From NCBI RefSeq assembly GCF_006439355.1, contig NZ_VFTG01000007.1, forward strand, positions 1-64,000: 64,000 bases of DNA, in the 5' to 3' direction. Position numbers and translations under genes: made by a program. The stretch's first letter is position 1; each line of letters opens with the position of its first letter. Positions 46,325-54,642 of this stretch are shown here, one piece after another. This DNA is from Mesorhizobium sp. B4-1-3. GTDB taxonomy: Bacteria > Pseudomonadota > Alphaproteobacteria > Rhizobiales > Rhizobiaceae. A model generated the notes under the pieces. That model was not told the origin of the DNA, did not search any database, and saw only the letters and a program-made list of their open reading frames with translations.

Positions 46325-47266
46325 ATGCTGAAATCCTTCCGAGCCGCCCTGGCATTGAGCGTTATAACATTAAGCGCCTTCGCAACCTCGTCAGCCTTCG
46401 CGGCGCCGCTCAAGGTCGTGGCGAGTTTCACTGTGATTGCCGACTTCGCGAAAAATGTCGGCGGCGACCGGGTCAACATCACCACCATCGTGGGGCCGGA
46501 TGGCGACGCGCACGTCTATGAGCCGAGTCCGGCCGATGCGGTGGCGATGGCCAAGGCAGACGTCGTGCTGGTCAACGGGCTGCATTTCGAAGGCTTCCTG
46601 CAGCGCCTGGTCGATGCCAGCGCCACCAAGGCCGCAATCGTGACGCTGACAAAGGGGGTCATCCCGATCGACTTCAAGCCGGAATTCGCCGATGCGGATG
46701 CCGCCCAAGGCGCCGGCACCGGTGGCGGCAAGACCGTCACCGATCCGCATGCCTTCCAGTCGATCGCCAACGCCAAGATCTATGTCAAGAACATCGCCGA
46801 GGCGTTCTGCGCGGCCGACAGCGAAGGCTGCGACAGCTACAAGGCCAATGCCGCCGCCTACACCACCAAGCTCGATGCGCTGGAAGGCGAAGTGAAGGCG
46901 GCAATCCAGTCGATCCCGGAAGCCAAGCGCGTCGTCATCACCTCGCATGACGCCTTCGGCTATTTCGAGCATGAATACGGGCTGACCTTCCTCGCGCCGC
47001 AAGGCATCTCGACCGATTCCGAGCCGTCCGCCGCGGACGTCGCCAAGCTCGTGGAGCAGGTCGAGCAGGACAAGGCGGCCGCGATCTTCATCGAGAACAT
47101 CACCAACCCGAGACTGATCGAGCAGATCGCCGGCGAGACCGGCATCAAGGTCGGCGGCACGCTCTATTCAGACGCGCTGTCGGGATCGGACGGCCCGGCC
47201 TCGACCTATATCGACATGATGCACAACAACATCACGCAGATCAAAGGCGCGATCCTGGGAAGCTGA
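46325..47266 (+). CDS. aztC: Zinc ABC importer binding protein AztC
   Basis: 313 residues with a Sec signal peptide (1-27, ending SSAFAAP). Cluster A-I zinc-binding proteins of the AztC type share VGPDGDAHVYEPSPADA and GTLYSDALSGSDGPAS, both here. The four metal ligands map to His63, His142 (DPHAFQ), His208 (SHDAFGYF) and Asp283. The His-rich flexible loop normally found before DPHA is replaced by residues 117-139, which have no His. The ATG at 46325 follows AAAAGGAGA; a TTG two codons earlier is less likely. The accessory chaperone gene aztD does not follow; a terminator does. Confidence 0.9.
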   Translation: MLKSFRAALALSVITLSAFATSSAFAAPLKVVASFTVIADFAKNVGGDRVNITTIVGPDGDAHVYEPSPADAVAMAKADVVLVNGLHFEGFLQRLVDASATKAAIVTLTKGVIPIDFKPEFADADAAQGAGTGGGKTVTDPHAFQSIANAKIYVKNIAEAFCAADSEGCDSYKANAAAYTTKLDALEGEVKAAIQSIPEAKRVVITSHDAFGYFEHEYGLTFLAPQGISTDSEPSAADVAKLVEQVEQDKAAAIFIENITNPRLIEQIAGETGIKVGGTLYSDALSGSDGPASTYIDMMHNNITQIKGAILGS

Positions 47267-47276
47267 GCGACGCGGC

Positions 47277-47312
47277 ATCCAACAGGGCCGACACCGGCCC
47301 GGTTGGATTTTT
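47277..47312 (+). terminator. Rho-independent terminator of aztABC
   Basis: Outer arms ATCCAAC / GTTGGAT and inner arms GGGCCG / CGGCCC with a 4-nt loop and one mismatch, followed by TTTT. It starts 11 bp beyond the aztC stop. Confidence 0.9.
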
Positions 47313-47414
47313 CGATCGGTCGTCGCTATTTGGCAGGGAATTCCTTCGACGCGGATTGCCGCCCCTCTCCTGGAGTGGCAAGACTGCCGCCAAAGAGATC
47401 GCGAGGACGACACC

Positions 47415-47753
47415 ATGGAATACCGCCAGATCAGCGACGACTATTCGGTCTCCGGCCAAATCCAGCCCGAGGATATCGCCGCCATCAAGGAAGCCGGCTT
47501 CAAAAGCGTGATCTGCAACCGGCCGGACGACGAGCAGCCGGGCCAGCCTTCGGCCGGGAGCGTCCAGGCCGCGGCCGAGGCGGCCGGGCTTGCCTTCCGC
47601 TACATTCCGGTGATCAGCGGCCAGATCACCATGGACAATGTCGAGGACCAGGCTGCCGCGCTCGACGAGCTCGAAGGCCCGGTGTTCGCCTACTGCCGCT
47701 CCGGCGCGCGCTGCACCAACCTTTATGGGCTGATCCAGCAGCAGCGGGGTTGA
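47415..47753 (+). CDS. TIGR01244/DUF442-type phosphatase or sulfurtransferase-like protein
   Basis: 112 residues with the dual-specificity-phosphatase-like fold of the DUF442 (beta-lactamase-hydrolase-like) family: YSVSGQIQPEDIAAIKEAGFKSVICNRPDDEQ, FRYIPVISGQIT and the phosphate-loop-like FAYCRSGARCTNLY. The family is found fused to sulfide-oxidation enzymes and is regulated by BigR in some Rhizobiales, but this stand-alone copy has no such neighbours. Catalytic Cys is probably that of YCRSGAR. Start ATG at 47415. Single gene after the aztABC terminator. Confidence 0.85.
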   Translation: MEYRQISDDYSVSGQIQPEDIAAIKEAGFKSVICNRPDDEQPGQPSAGSVQAAAEAAGLAFRYIPVISGQITMDNVEDQAAALDELEGPVFAYCRSGARCTNLYGLIQQQRG

Positions 47754-47816
47754 GGAGCACCGTAAGCGCAGGAAGCCGCCATTTGCAGGCCGGCCTCACC
47801 TGGATATCGGCACACT

Positions 47817-48284
47817 TTAAATCGGCAGCGCGCCGGTTTCCTTGAGCGTCTCCAGTACGATCGCGGTCTTCACATGCTGCACGGATTCGTGCGGCAGCAA
47901 AACGCCGTTGACGAACTCCGACAGTGACTTCAGGTCGGGCGTCACCACCTTCAGGATATAGTCCATCTCGCCGGTCAGCGCATGCGCCTCCTGCACCTCG
48001 GGCAACCGGGCCACCAGCTCGCCGAAGCGGCGGGCATTGTCGCGGTTGTGGGTGGCCAGGGTCACCGAGATGACGTTGACCAGCGAAAAGCCCAGGCGAT
48101 CGCGGTCGAGCACGGCGCAATAACCTCTGATATAGCCGTCCTCTTCCAACCGCTGGCGGCGGCGCGAGCACTGCGAGGGCGACAGGTTCACACGCTCCGA
48201 AAGATCGTTGTTGGTGAAGCGCGCATCCTCTTGCAGAAGCGCCATTATTTTGCGGTCAAATTGATCAGGACGCGCGTTATCCAT
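47817..48284 (-). CDS. Lrp/AsnC-family regulator
   Basis: 155 residues. N-terminal HTH (DRKIMALLQEDARFTNNDLSERVNLSPSQCSRRRQRLEEDGYIRGY) and C-terminal RAM/ACT ligand domain (VQEAHALTGEMDYILKVV) are classical. Start at the ATG at 48284, which has GGAGGAATATTC in front; upstream in-frame codons are rejected. It is divergent from hpd across 138 bp, which makes it the likely regulator of tyrosine/4-hydroxyphenylpyruvate catabolism, as in other Rhizobiales. The ligand is unknown, probably an aromatic amino or keto acid. Confidence 0.92.
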   Translation of the reverse strand: MDNARPDQFDRKIMALLQEDARFTNNDLSERVNLSPSQCSRRRQRLEEDGYIRGYCAVLDRDRLGFSLVNVISVTLATHNRDNARRFGELVARLPEVQEAHALTGEMDYILKVVTPDLKSLSEFVNGVLLPHESVQHVKTAIVLETLKETGALPI

Positions 48285-48422
48285 GAATATTCCTCCATCT
48301 ATACACAATTTGCGCACATCCTGACCATTTCAAGCGGTTGAATGCAAGCACCGTGCGACTGCTCCGCGCTATGATGATAGAAGATGGCCAAGCCCGGCCG
48401 CACAGCTTTCGGAGGAATTGCC

Positions 48423-49538
48423 ATGGGCCCCTTCCCGCACGACGCCCCACCCGCGAAAATCAACAAGCAAAACCCGGCCGGCACCGACGGCTTCGAGTTC
48501 GTCGAATTCGCGCATCCGGAGCCCGCCAAGCTCGCCGAACTCTTCACCCGCATGGGCTACGTCGCGGTGGCGAAGCACCGCAGCAAGGACATCACCGTCT
48601 GGCGTCAGGGCGACATCAACTATGTCGTCAATGCCGAGCCCGGCTCGCATGCGATGAAGTTCGTCGAGAAGCACGGCCCCTGCGCCGCTTCGATGGCGTG
48701 GCGCGTGGTCGATGCCAAGCATGCCTTCGACCATGCCGTCTCAAAGGGTGCCACACCCTACGAGGGCACCGACAAGGCGCTCGACGTGCCGGCGATCGTC
48801 GGCATCGGCGGCTCGCTAATCTATTTCATCGAGGCCTATGGCGAGAAGGGTTCGGCCTATGACGCCGAGTGCGAGTGGCTGGGCGAGCGAGACCCCAACC
48901 CCGAAGGCGTCGGCTTCTACTTCCTCGACCACCTCACCCACAATGTCTATCGCGGCCACATGGACAAATGGTGGGATTTCTATCGCGACCTGTTCGGCTT
49001 CAAGCAGATCCATTTCTTCGATATCGACGGCAAGATCACCGGTCTTGTCAGCCGCGCCATCACCTCGCCCTGCGGCAAGATCCGCATTCCGCTCAACGAA
49101 TCCAAGGACGAGACCAGCCAGATCGCCGAATATCTGAAGAAGTACAATGGCGAGGGCATCCAGCATATCGCGGTCGGCACCGACGCGATCTACGAGGCGA
49201 CCGACAAGCTTGCCGCCAACGGGTTGAAGTTCATGCCCGGCCCGCCCGACACCTATTACGAGATGTCGCATGAGCGCGTGCACGGTCATGACGAGCCGAT
49301 CGAGCGCATGAAGAAGCACGGCATCCTGATCGACGGCGAAGGCGTGGTCGATGGCGGCATGACCAAAATACTGCTGCAGATATTCTCCAAGACAGTGATC
49401 GGCCCGATCTTCTTCGAATTCATCCAGCGCAAGGGCGACGAAGGTTTTGGCGAGGGCAATTTCCGCGCGCTGTTCGAGTCGATCGAGCAGGACCAGATCA
49501 AGCGCGGCGTGATCAAGCTGGACGGCAAGGCGGCTTAG
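48423..49538 (+). CDS. hpd: 4-hydroxyphenylpyruvate dioxygenase
   Basis: A 371-residue Fe(II) enzyme of two VOC domains. It converts 4-hydroxyphenylpyruvate to homogentisate. Iron ligands are His170 (LDHLTHNV), His248 (GIQHIAV) and Glu332 (FFEFIQRKG), with spacing that fits known bacterial HPPD. Start ATG at 48423 has GGAGGAATTG upstream. The product feeds the hmgA-fahA operon 3 kb away on the opposite strand. A long palindrome follows 16 bp after the stop and abuts the toxin-antitoxin genes. Confidence 0.96.
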   Translation: MGPFPHDAPPAKINKQNPAGTDGFEFVEFAHPEPAKLAELFTRMGYVAVAKHRSKDITVWRQGDINYVVNAEPGSHAMKFVEKHGPCAASMAWRVVDAKHAFDHAVSKGATPYEGTDKALDVPAIVGIGGSLIYFIEAYGEKGSAYDAECEWLGERDPNPEGVGFYFLDHLTHNVYRGHMDKWWDFYRDLFGFKQIHFFDIDGKITGLVSRAITSPCGKIRIPLNESKDETSQIAEYLKKYNGEGIQHIAVGTDAIYEATDKLAANGLKFMPGPPDTYYEMSHERVHGHDEPIERMKKHGILIDGEGVVDGGMTKILLQIFSKTVIGPIFFEFIQRKGDEGFGEGNFRALFESIEQDQIKRGVIKLDGKAA

Positions 49539-49553
49539 ACCTGCTTGCGGCTC

Positions 49554-49589
49554 GACCTCTTATGACCTAAATTCTGGTCATAAGAGGTC
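49554..49589. promoter_or_regulatory. Perfect 14-bp inverted repeat, toxin-antitoxin operator or terminator
   Basis: GACCTCTTATGACC (49554-49567) and GGTCATAAGAGGTC (49576-49589) are perfect inverted arms with an 8-nt spacer. The right arm ends 4 bp before the antitoxin ATG. The position fits an autoregulatory operator; it may also serve as the hpd terminator. Confidence 0.8.
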
Positions 49590-49593
49590 GCCC

Positions 49594-49821
49594 ATGAACA
49601 TTCCGATGGCAAAAGCCAAGGCACAGCTTTCCGAACTGGTGAAACGTGCCCAGGCCGGCGAAAAGATAAATCTGACAAAGCATGGAGAGGTTGTTGCGAC
49701 CTTGAGCGCTCCCGTTCGGGCTGGCGGGAGCAAAAGCCTGTTTGGGGCGCTGAAAGGCCAAATCTGGATAGCGGACGATTTTGATGAACTCGGTCCCGAA
49801 TGGGACGAGTATATTAAATGA
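49594..49821 (+). CDS. Phd/YefM-type antitoxin
   Basis: 75 residues. The N-terminal DNA-binding half (MNIPMAKAKAQLSELVKRAQAGEKINLTKHGEVVATL) is the Phd/YefM fold. The C-terminal acidic stretch (WIADDFDELGPEWDEYIK) is the usual toxin-binding tail. The gene overlaps the toxin by 4 bp (ATGA), and a perfect palindrome lies directly upstream, as expected for conditional autorepression. GC content is lower than that of the flanking genes, which suggests acquisition. Confidence 0.9.
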   Translation: MNIPMAKAKAQLSELVKRAQAGEKINLTKHGEVVATLSAPVRAGGSKSLFGALKGQIWIADDFDELGPEWDEYIK

Positions 49822-50192
49822 GCCCAAGATATCTGGTCGACACTCACATTCTGCTTTGGGTGCTCAACGCGGATTCACGTCTGTCGGACCACCACCGTGA
49901 CATTTTTCTGGCCGGCAAGGACGTGATCGTCAGCGCCATCTCGGTGGCCGAGATCGCCATCAAGAAGTCGCTCGGCAAGATCACGCTCACCGCCAATATC
50001 ATCGACATCCTGCGATCGAACGGAATTCCAATTCTAGGCGTGAACGAACTGCATGCGGCGAGGCTTGAACAGCTGCCGCTCCATCACCGCGATCCCTTTG
50101 ACCGTCTGCTGATCGCACAGGCTCAACTCGAAGGCCTGACCCTGCTCACTGCGGATCGGCATTTTTCGGCCTATGATGTCGCGCTGGCTTGA
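49818..50192 (+). CDS. VapC-type PIN-domain toxin
   Basis: 124 residues with the PIN-domain acidic residues: Asp8 in YLVDTHILLW, Glu in SVAEIAIKKSLGK, and Asp in HRDPFDRLLIAQA and LLTADRHF. Such toxins are ribonucleases held in check by the cognate antitoxin. Subfamily is that of the short PIN proteins paired with Phd-like antitoxins. Its stop is immediately adjacent to the stop of the convergent DinB gene. The pair seems inserted between hpd and DinB. Confidence 0.92.
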   Translation: MSPRYLVDTHILLWVLNADSRLSDHHRDIFLAGKDVIVSAISVAEIAIKKSLGKITLTANIIDILRSNGIPILGVNELHAARLEQLPLHHRDPFDRLLIAQAQLEGLTLLTADRHFSAYDVALA

Positions 50193-50732
50193 TCATTCCA
50201 GCCCAAGCCGCTCGACCTCGTCCTTCCTCAGCTTGACGTCGTAATCCAGCAAAAACTCATCCAGCTGTGGCGGCGGAACGGATGTGCCGGAGAGCATCGC
50301 ATGCACCTGGCCGCGATGGTGGATGTCGTGCAGGAAGACATGGGCGAGAATGTCGCCGATCCTTTCGGGAATCATGCCGTCCTGGCGCCGGTCGGTAATG
50401 ACGCGGCGGTCGAGATCGGCTTCGGAGAGGCCATCGCAGAAAGCAATCAGCCTGCGGTCGAAATCGGCCTGTGCCGCCGCCAGGCTTGCCGCATCGTCGA
50501 ACGGTATGAAGTCGTCATAGGCCGAAGCGCCAAGACCACCCTCGGTCAGGAAATCGAGATAGAGAAGGTCGACCGCCAGAATGTGGTTGAGCGTCTCCCT
50601 GATCGACGGGAAGAAGCTGACGCGCCCGGCCTCGAACTCGCCCGGCTGGAGCGCGAGCACGGCACGGTAGAGCCGGTCGTTCGACCAGAGATTATTGCGG
50701 GCCATGCGGCGCAGGTGATCGAGCAGGGTCAC
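50193..50732 (-). CDS. DinB-family four-helix metalloprotein
   Basis: 179 residues with the DinB/YfiT fold. The metal-site His are in ETLNHILAVD and HDIHHRGQVHAML. The YANE-like helix MARNNLWSNDRLY is also typical. Some relatives act as thiol (bacillithiol or mycothiol) transferases, and others are maleylpyruvate isomerase-like. Placement 16 bp before fahA is suggestive, but it reads in the same direction only after fahA, so it may be the last gene of the hmgA-MBL-fahA transcript. Substrate unknown. Confidence 0.85.
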   Translation of the reverse strand: MTLLDHLRRMARNNLWSNDRLYRAVLALQPGEFEAGRVSFFPSIRETLNHILAVDLLYLDFLTEGGLGASAYDDFIPFDDAASLAAAQADFDRRLIAFCDGLSEADLDRRVITDRRQDGMIPERIGDILAHVFLHDIHHRGQVHAMLSGTSVPPPQLDEFLLDYDVKLRKDEVERLGLE

Positions 50733-50748
50733 CGTCGGGTTCTCCCCC

Positions 50749-51762
50749 TCACCCCTGGTATTTCTCGACCTTCTGTTCGATGGCGCCGAAGATCGAACGG
50801 CCGGTTCTGTCTTTCATCTCGATGCGCACCGTGTCGCCGAAACGCAGGAAAGGCGTCTTCGGTTCGCCGGACTCTATGGTCTCGATCATGCGCAGCTCGG
50901 CGATGCAGGAATAGCCGGCGCCGCCCGCCGAGACCGGTTTGCCCGGCCCACCGTCGAGCTTGTTGGAAACGGTGCCCGAGCCGATGATGGTGCCGGCGGC
51001 AAGTGGCCGTGTCTTCGCGGCATGCACGATCAGCGCCGGGAAATCGAAGGTCATATCAACGCCGGCATTGGCGCGGCCAAAGGGCTTGCCGTTGAGGTCG
51101 ACGAGCAGCGCGAGGTTGACCTTGCCGCCGTCCCAGGCCTCGCCAAGTTCGTCGGGCGTGACCGCTACCGGTGAGAAAGCCGAAGACGGTTTCGACTGGA
51201 AGAAGCCGAAGCCTTTGGCCAGTTCCGGCCCGGTGATGGCGCGCAACGTGACATCGTTGACCAGCATGACAAGGCGGATCGCCTCCCTCGCCGCGTCCAG
51301 CCCAGCGCCCATCGGCATATCGTCGACAATGACGGCAACTTCCGCCTCCATATCGATGCCGAAGGCCTCGTCCGCCATGCGGATCGGGTCGCGCGGCGCA
51401 ATGAAGGAGTCCGAGCCGCCCTGGTAGATCAGCGGGTCGGTCCAGAAGCTCGCCGGCATCTCGGCGCCGCGCGCTTTGCGCACCAGCTCGACATGGTTCA
51501 CATAGGCAGAGCCGTCCGCCCATTGATAGGCGCGCGGCAGCGGCGAATGGGCATTGTGTTCATGGAAGCGCTCCGACGGTACCGCGTTGGTCTCAAGCGA
51601 TTCCGCCAACGTCGCGAGATGCGGGGCAATGCGGCGCCAGTCGTCCAGCGCGGCCTGCAGCGTCGGCACAAGGAAGGAGGCGTCGGTGGACCGCGTCAGA
51701 TCGCGCGAGACCACGACCAGCTTCCCGTCGCGCGTCCCGTTCTTCAGTGTGGCAAGCTTCAT
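50749..51762 (-). CDS. fahA: Fumarylacetoacetate hydrolase
   Basis: 337 residues. Catalytic-region motifs are LYQGGSD-type IYQGGSDSFIAP, EAEVAVIVDD (metal Glu), RAITGPELAKGFGFFQSKPSSAFSPVAVTPDEL and GSGTVSNK. It cleaves fumarylacetoacetate (or the maleyl form) to fumarate and acetoacetate, the last tyrosine-degradation step. The shorter bacterial FAH form is used here. Start ATG at 51762, preceded by AGGAGAGG, overlaps the stop of the MBL gene (ATGA). Co-transcription with hmgA supports the assignment. Confidence 0.9.
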   Translation of the reverse strand: MKLATLKNGTRDGKLVVVSRDLTRSTDASFLVPTLQAALDDWRRIAPHLATLAESLETNAVPSERFHEHNAHSPLPRAYQWADGSAYVNHVELVRKARGAEMPASFWTDPLIYQGGSDSFIAPRDPIRMADEAFGIDMEAEVAVIVDDMPMGAGLDAAREAIRLVMLVNDVTLRAITGPELAKGFGFFQSKPSSAFSPVAVTPDELGEAWDGGKVNLALLVDLNGKPFGRANAGVDMTFDFPALIVHAAKTRPLAAGTIIGSGTVSNKLDGGPGKPVSAGGAGYSCIAELRMIETIESGEPKTPFLRFGDTVRIEMKDRTGRSIFGAIEQKVEKYQG

Positions 51763-52658
51763 GCGGTTTCCTCTCCTGACGCGGCGTGTTCGCCGCTTAG
51801 CGGTACAACAAGGCCGTCGCGGGCAATCGTCAAGTCGCCGGCCCAAGTTTTCCTGACGGCGTCGATCCAGTCGGCTTCGCCGATCACCGGATCGTCGGCT
51901 GGAATGAGATGGTTGAGGACAAGCCGCTTCACCCCGGCATTGCTGGCGATGCGGCCTGCTTCGTCGGCAAAACTGTGGCTGGCCAAGAGATGTTCGCGCA
52001 GCCGCGCGCCGTTGCCGGTCCTGGCGACCAGCCTTTCCACGCCATCCGCGAGCATGGCTTCGTGGACGAGGATGTTGGCGCTGCGCGCAAACTCAGCCAG
52101 CGGCGGAAACAAGGCGGTGTCGGCGGAAAACACCACGCTCTTGCCGCCCTGCTCGAAACGCAGCGCAAAACAGTCGGTGACCGGCGGATGATCGACACGC
52201 AACGTCGTCACCGTCAGGCCGCCGTCCTCCAGGACCAGCCCTTCACCGAACTCCTCGACCGAGACGAGGTCGCGGATGTCCGGCCTGCCCTCGTCGACGA
52301 TGCGGATCTCGATGTCGAACTCCATCGCCTGGCAGAAGCGTTGCCAGTAATGGCCGGTGCCAGGTGGGCCGTAAACGGTTACCGGCGCCGCCAGACCAGC
52401 GGTCCAGGCGGTGTGGATCAGCGGCCCGAGTTCCAGAACGTGGTCCGAATGAAGGTGCGTGACGAAGATCCGGTCGAGCGCCTTCAGGCTTATGCCGGCA
52501 TCGACCATGCCGCGCGTGACGCCCAGCCCGCAATCAACAACGATGGTGCGCCCGCCGATTGCGAGCAGCGACGAACTCGGCCAAGGTCCGCCCGGCCGGA
52601 CTGCCGGGCCGCCCTTGGAGCCGAGCAGGACGAGCCGATCCACGTTTTCGGCACTCAA
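51759..52658 (-). CDS. MBL-fold metallo-hydrolase
   Basis: 299 residues. Zinc-binding motif [12 protein letters not shown] is the HxHxDH signature. Other ligands are likely in the Asp of FSADTALFP and the His of VLNHL. This subgroup resembles RNase Z/phosphodiesterase-like MBL proteins. Its place between hmgA and fahA suggests a maleylacetoacetate- or thioester-linked role, but this is not established. Start: TTG at 52658, overlapping the hmgA stop (TTGA) with GGAAGG nine bases upstream. Confidence 0.85.
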   Translation of the reverse strand: MSAENVDRLVLLGSKGGPAVRPGGPWPSSSLLAIGGRTIVVDCGLGVTRGMVDAGISLKALDRIFVTHLHSDHVLELGPLIHTAWTAGLAAPVTVYGPPGTGHYWQRFCQAMEFDIEIRIVDEGRPDIRDLVSVEEFGEGLVLEDGGLTVTTLRVDHPPVTDCFALRFEQGGKSVVFSADTALFPPLAEFARSANILVHEAMLADGVERLVARTGNGARLREHLLASHSFADEAGRIASNAGVKRLVLNHLIPADDPVIGEADWIDAVRKTWAGDLTIARDGLVVPLSGEHAASGEETA

Positions 52659-53968
52659 GACCAATCACCTTCCGGCGTGCCGTTAAACCGCTTCTTCAGA
52701 TCGGCCCAACAGTCGATATAGTTCTCCTGCAAGCTGCCGAGCTCGGCGGCGTAGCGCGTCAGCATCTGCGGAAAGCGCGTCTCGAACATGAAAGCCATGG
52801 TGTGGTCGAGCTTCACCGGCTTCAGCTCCGCGCGGGTGGCTTTCTCAAAGCCCGACGCGTCCGGCCCATGCGCCAGCATCTGGTTGTGCAGGCTGATGCC
52901 GCCGGGGACAAAGCCTTCTTCCTTGGCGTCGTACTGGCCGTGGATCAGGCCCATGAACTCGCTCATGATGTTGCGGTGGTACCAGGGCGGCCTGAACGTA
53001 TTTTCCGCCACCAGCCAGCGCGGCGGGAAGATGACGAAGTCGACATTGGCCGTGCCCTCCTCGCCGCTCGGCGCCGTCAGCACGGTGAAGATCGATGGGT
53101 CGGGGTGGTCGAACAGGATGGCGCCGACGGGGGAAAACGTCGCCAGATCATATTTGTAGGGCGCGTAGTTGCCGTGCCACGCGACGACGTCGAGCGGCGA
53201 ATGGCCGAGCTCGGTGACATGGAAGGTGCCGCACCATTTGACGGTCAGGCGGCATGGCGTCTCCTTTTCCTCGAACCAGGCGCAGGGCGTCTTGAAGTCG
53301 CGTGGATTGGCCAGGCAGTTGGCGCCGATCGGTCCTCGATCGGGCATGGTGAACTTGGCGCCATAGTTCTCGCAGACATAGCCGCGCGCTTCCTTGTCGG
53401 CGAGCTCGACCTTGAAGACGAGGCCGCGTGGCAGAACCGCGATCTCGCCAGGCCGAAGCTCGATGACACCCATCTCGGTGACGAAACGCAGCGCGCCGAC
53501 CTGCGGCACGACCAGCAACTCGCCATCGGCATTGAAGAAATGGTCGTCTACCATCGAGCGATTGGCGACATAGACATGCGCGGCCATGCCGGACTGGCCG
53601 ACCGCATCGCCGGCCGTGGTGAAGGTGCGCATGCCGGAAATGAAGTCGGTCGGCTCGGAAGGCATCGGCGTCGGGTTCCATCTATATTGGCCGAGCGCCA
53701 ACTCATGGTCGCCGATGTTGGGGCCGGTCTTCCACAAAGGGTAGCTCGCGCCCTTGAAGCGGCCGGTGTGCTTGACGCTCGGGCGGATGCGGTAGAGCCA
53801 GGAGCGCTCGTTGGTGCCGCGCGGCGCGGTGAAGGGCGAGCCGGACAGTTGCTCGGCATAGAGACCATAGGCCGGCCGCTGCGGCGAGTTCCGGCCCTGC
53901 GGCAGCGATCCGGGCAGCGTCTCGGTCTCGAAATCATTGCCGAAGCCCGGCATGTAGGAAAAGGCCAT
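52655..53968 (-). CDS. hmgA: Homogentisate 1,2-dioxygenase
   Basis: 437 residues. It opens the homogentisate ring to maleylacetoacetate with Fe(II). Ligands map to His and Glu in [11 protein letters not shown] and to the first His in [29 protein letters not shown] and [15 protein letters not shown] are characteristic N-terminal blocks. Start ATG at 53968 follows AGGGAGGA. First gene of hmgA-MBL-fahA, divergent from a MarR-type gene whose product is the probable repressor. Confidence 0.97.
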   Translation of the reverse strand: MAFSYMPGFGNDFETETLPGSLPQGRNSPQRPAYGLYAEQLSGSPFTAPRGTNERSWLYRIRPSVKHTGRFKGASYPLWKTGPNIGDHELALGQYRWNPTPMPSEPTDFISGMRTFTTAGDAVGQSGMAAHVYVANRSMVDDHFFNADGELLVVPQVGALRFVTEMGVIELRPGEIAVLPRGLVFKVELADKEARGYVCENYGAKFTMPDRGPIGANCLANPRDFKTPCAWFEEKETPCRLTVKWCGTFHVTELGHSPLDVVAWHGNYAPYKYDLATFSPVGAILFDHPDPSIFTVLTAPSGEEGTANVDFVIFPPRWLVAENTFRPPWYHRNIMSEFMGLIHGQYDAKEEGFVPGGISLHNQMLAHGPDASGFEKATRAELKPVKLDHTMAFMFETRFPQMLTRYAAELGSLQENYIDCWADLKKRFNGTPEGDWS

Positions 53969-54036
53969 CCGATCCTCCCTGATCCCGGCTTGCAAGCGCC
54001 CGGAGGCGCGGCCTGCCGACGATGTTGACCAAACTG

Positions 54037-54069
54037 GTTTCATTTGTAACCATCGAAAATGTAACTATC
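54037..54069. promoter_or_regulatory. Candidate operator in hmgA-marR divergent region
   Basis: GTAACCATC (54046-54054) and GTAACTATC (54061-54069) form a 15-bp-spaced direct repeat. GGTT before the first copy also pairs with AACC. It lies in the 131-bp gap between hmgA and the MarR gene, in a locally AT-rich stretch. Confidence 0.5.
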
Positions 54070-54099
54070 AACGGCCGCGCTGCATCCCAGGAGCGCTTC

Positions 54100-54543
54100 A
54101 TGGAACCGGATATCCTCGAGCTGGAAAGCTTCCTGCCTTACCGGCTCTACCGGTTGGCGGACACTGTCAGCCGCGAGTTCTCGCGCATCTACAGGGAGCG
54201 CCACGGTCTGACGCGGCCGGAATGGCGCACGCTCTCAGGCCTCGGCCAGTATGGCACGATGACGGCCACGGAGCTCGGCGAGCAATCGGCCATGCACAAG
54301 ACCAAGGTATCGCGGGCGGTGGCGGAGTTGGAACGGCGTAGGTGGTTGACGCGGACGCAAGATGAGAATGATCGCCGCGTCGAACACCTCGCCCTGACCA
54401 AGACGGGTTTATCCGCCTATCGCGAAATGGTGCCGCTGGCGAAGGCGTTTGAAAGGGAGCTGCTGGGGAAGCTGAGCGAGCAGGAGCGGGCGGCGATTGT
54501 CAGCGGGGTGGCGGCGCTGGAAGAGGCTTTGGCGAGAAAGTAG
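54100..54543 (+). CDS. MarR-family regulator, likely of homogentisate genes
   Basis: 147 residues. Typical MarR winged helix: LADTVSREFSRIYRERHGLTRPEWRTL, TATELGEQSAMHKTKVSRAVAELERRRWLTRTQDENDRRVEHLALTKTG. Start at the ATG at 54100 with GGAG upstream; codons farther upstream lack one. The divergent arrangement with hmgA, and the operator-like repeats in the gap, suggest it controls the hmg operon in response to homogentisate or another aromatic acid. This is inference from context. Confidence 0.9.
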   Translation: MEPDILELESFLPYRLYRLADTVSREFSRIYRERHGLTRPEWRTLSGLGQYGTMTATELGEQSAMHKTKVSRAVAELERRRWLTRTQDENDRRVEHLALTKTGLSAYREMVPLAKAFERELLGKLSEQERAAIVSGVAALEEALARK

Positions 54544-54560
54544 ATGAAGGCTGCCGGGAC

Positions 54561-54621
54561 AGCGCCCCCCTCTGTCCTGCCGGACATCTCCCCCTCTTGA
54601 GGGGAGAGGGGGCGAAGGAAC
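54561..54621. repeat. Palindromic intergenic element, short form
   Basis: Starts AGCGCCCCCCTCTGTCC and TGCCGGACATCTCCC, then CCCTCTTGAGGGG, and ends GGGGGCGAAGGAAC. It shares both ends with the element at 38853 but lacks its interior. It sits between the MarR gene and tdh. Confidence 0.8.
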
Positions 54622-54642
54622 TCGACATCTCTCCAGAGGCTC

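Noticed and set aside
46352..46374. Zur-box-like GTTATAACATTA near the start of aztC
   Set aside because: It lies inside the signal-peptide codons and matches the consensus poorly outside its core; the box upstream of aztA already explains regulation.
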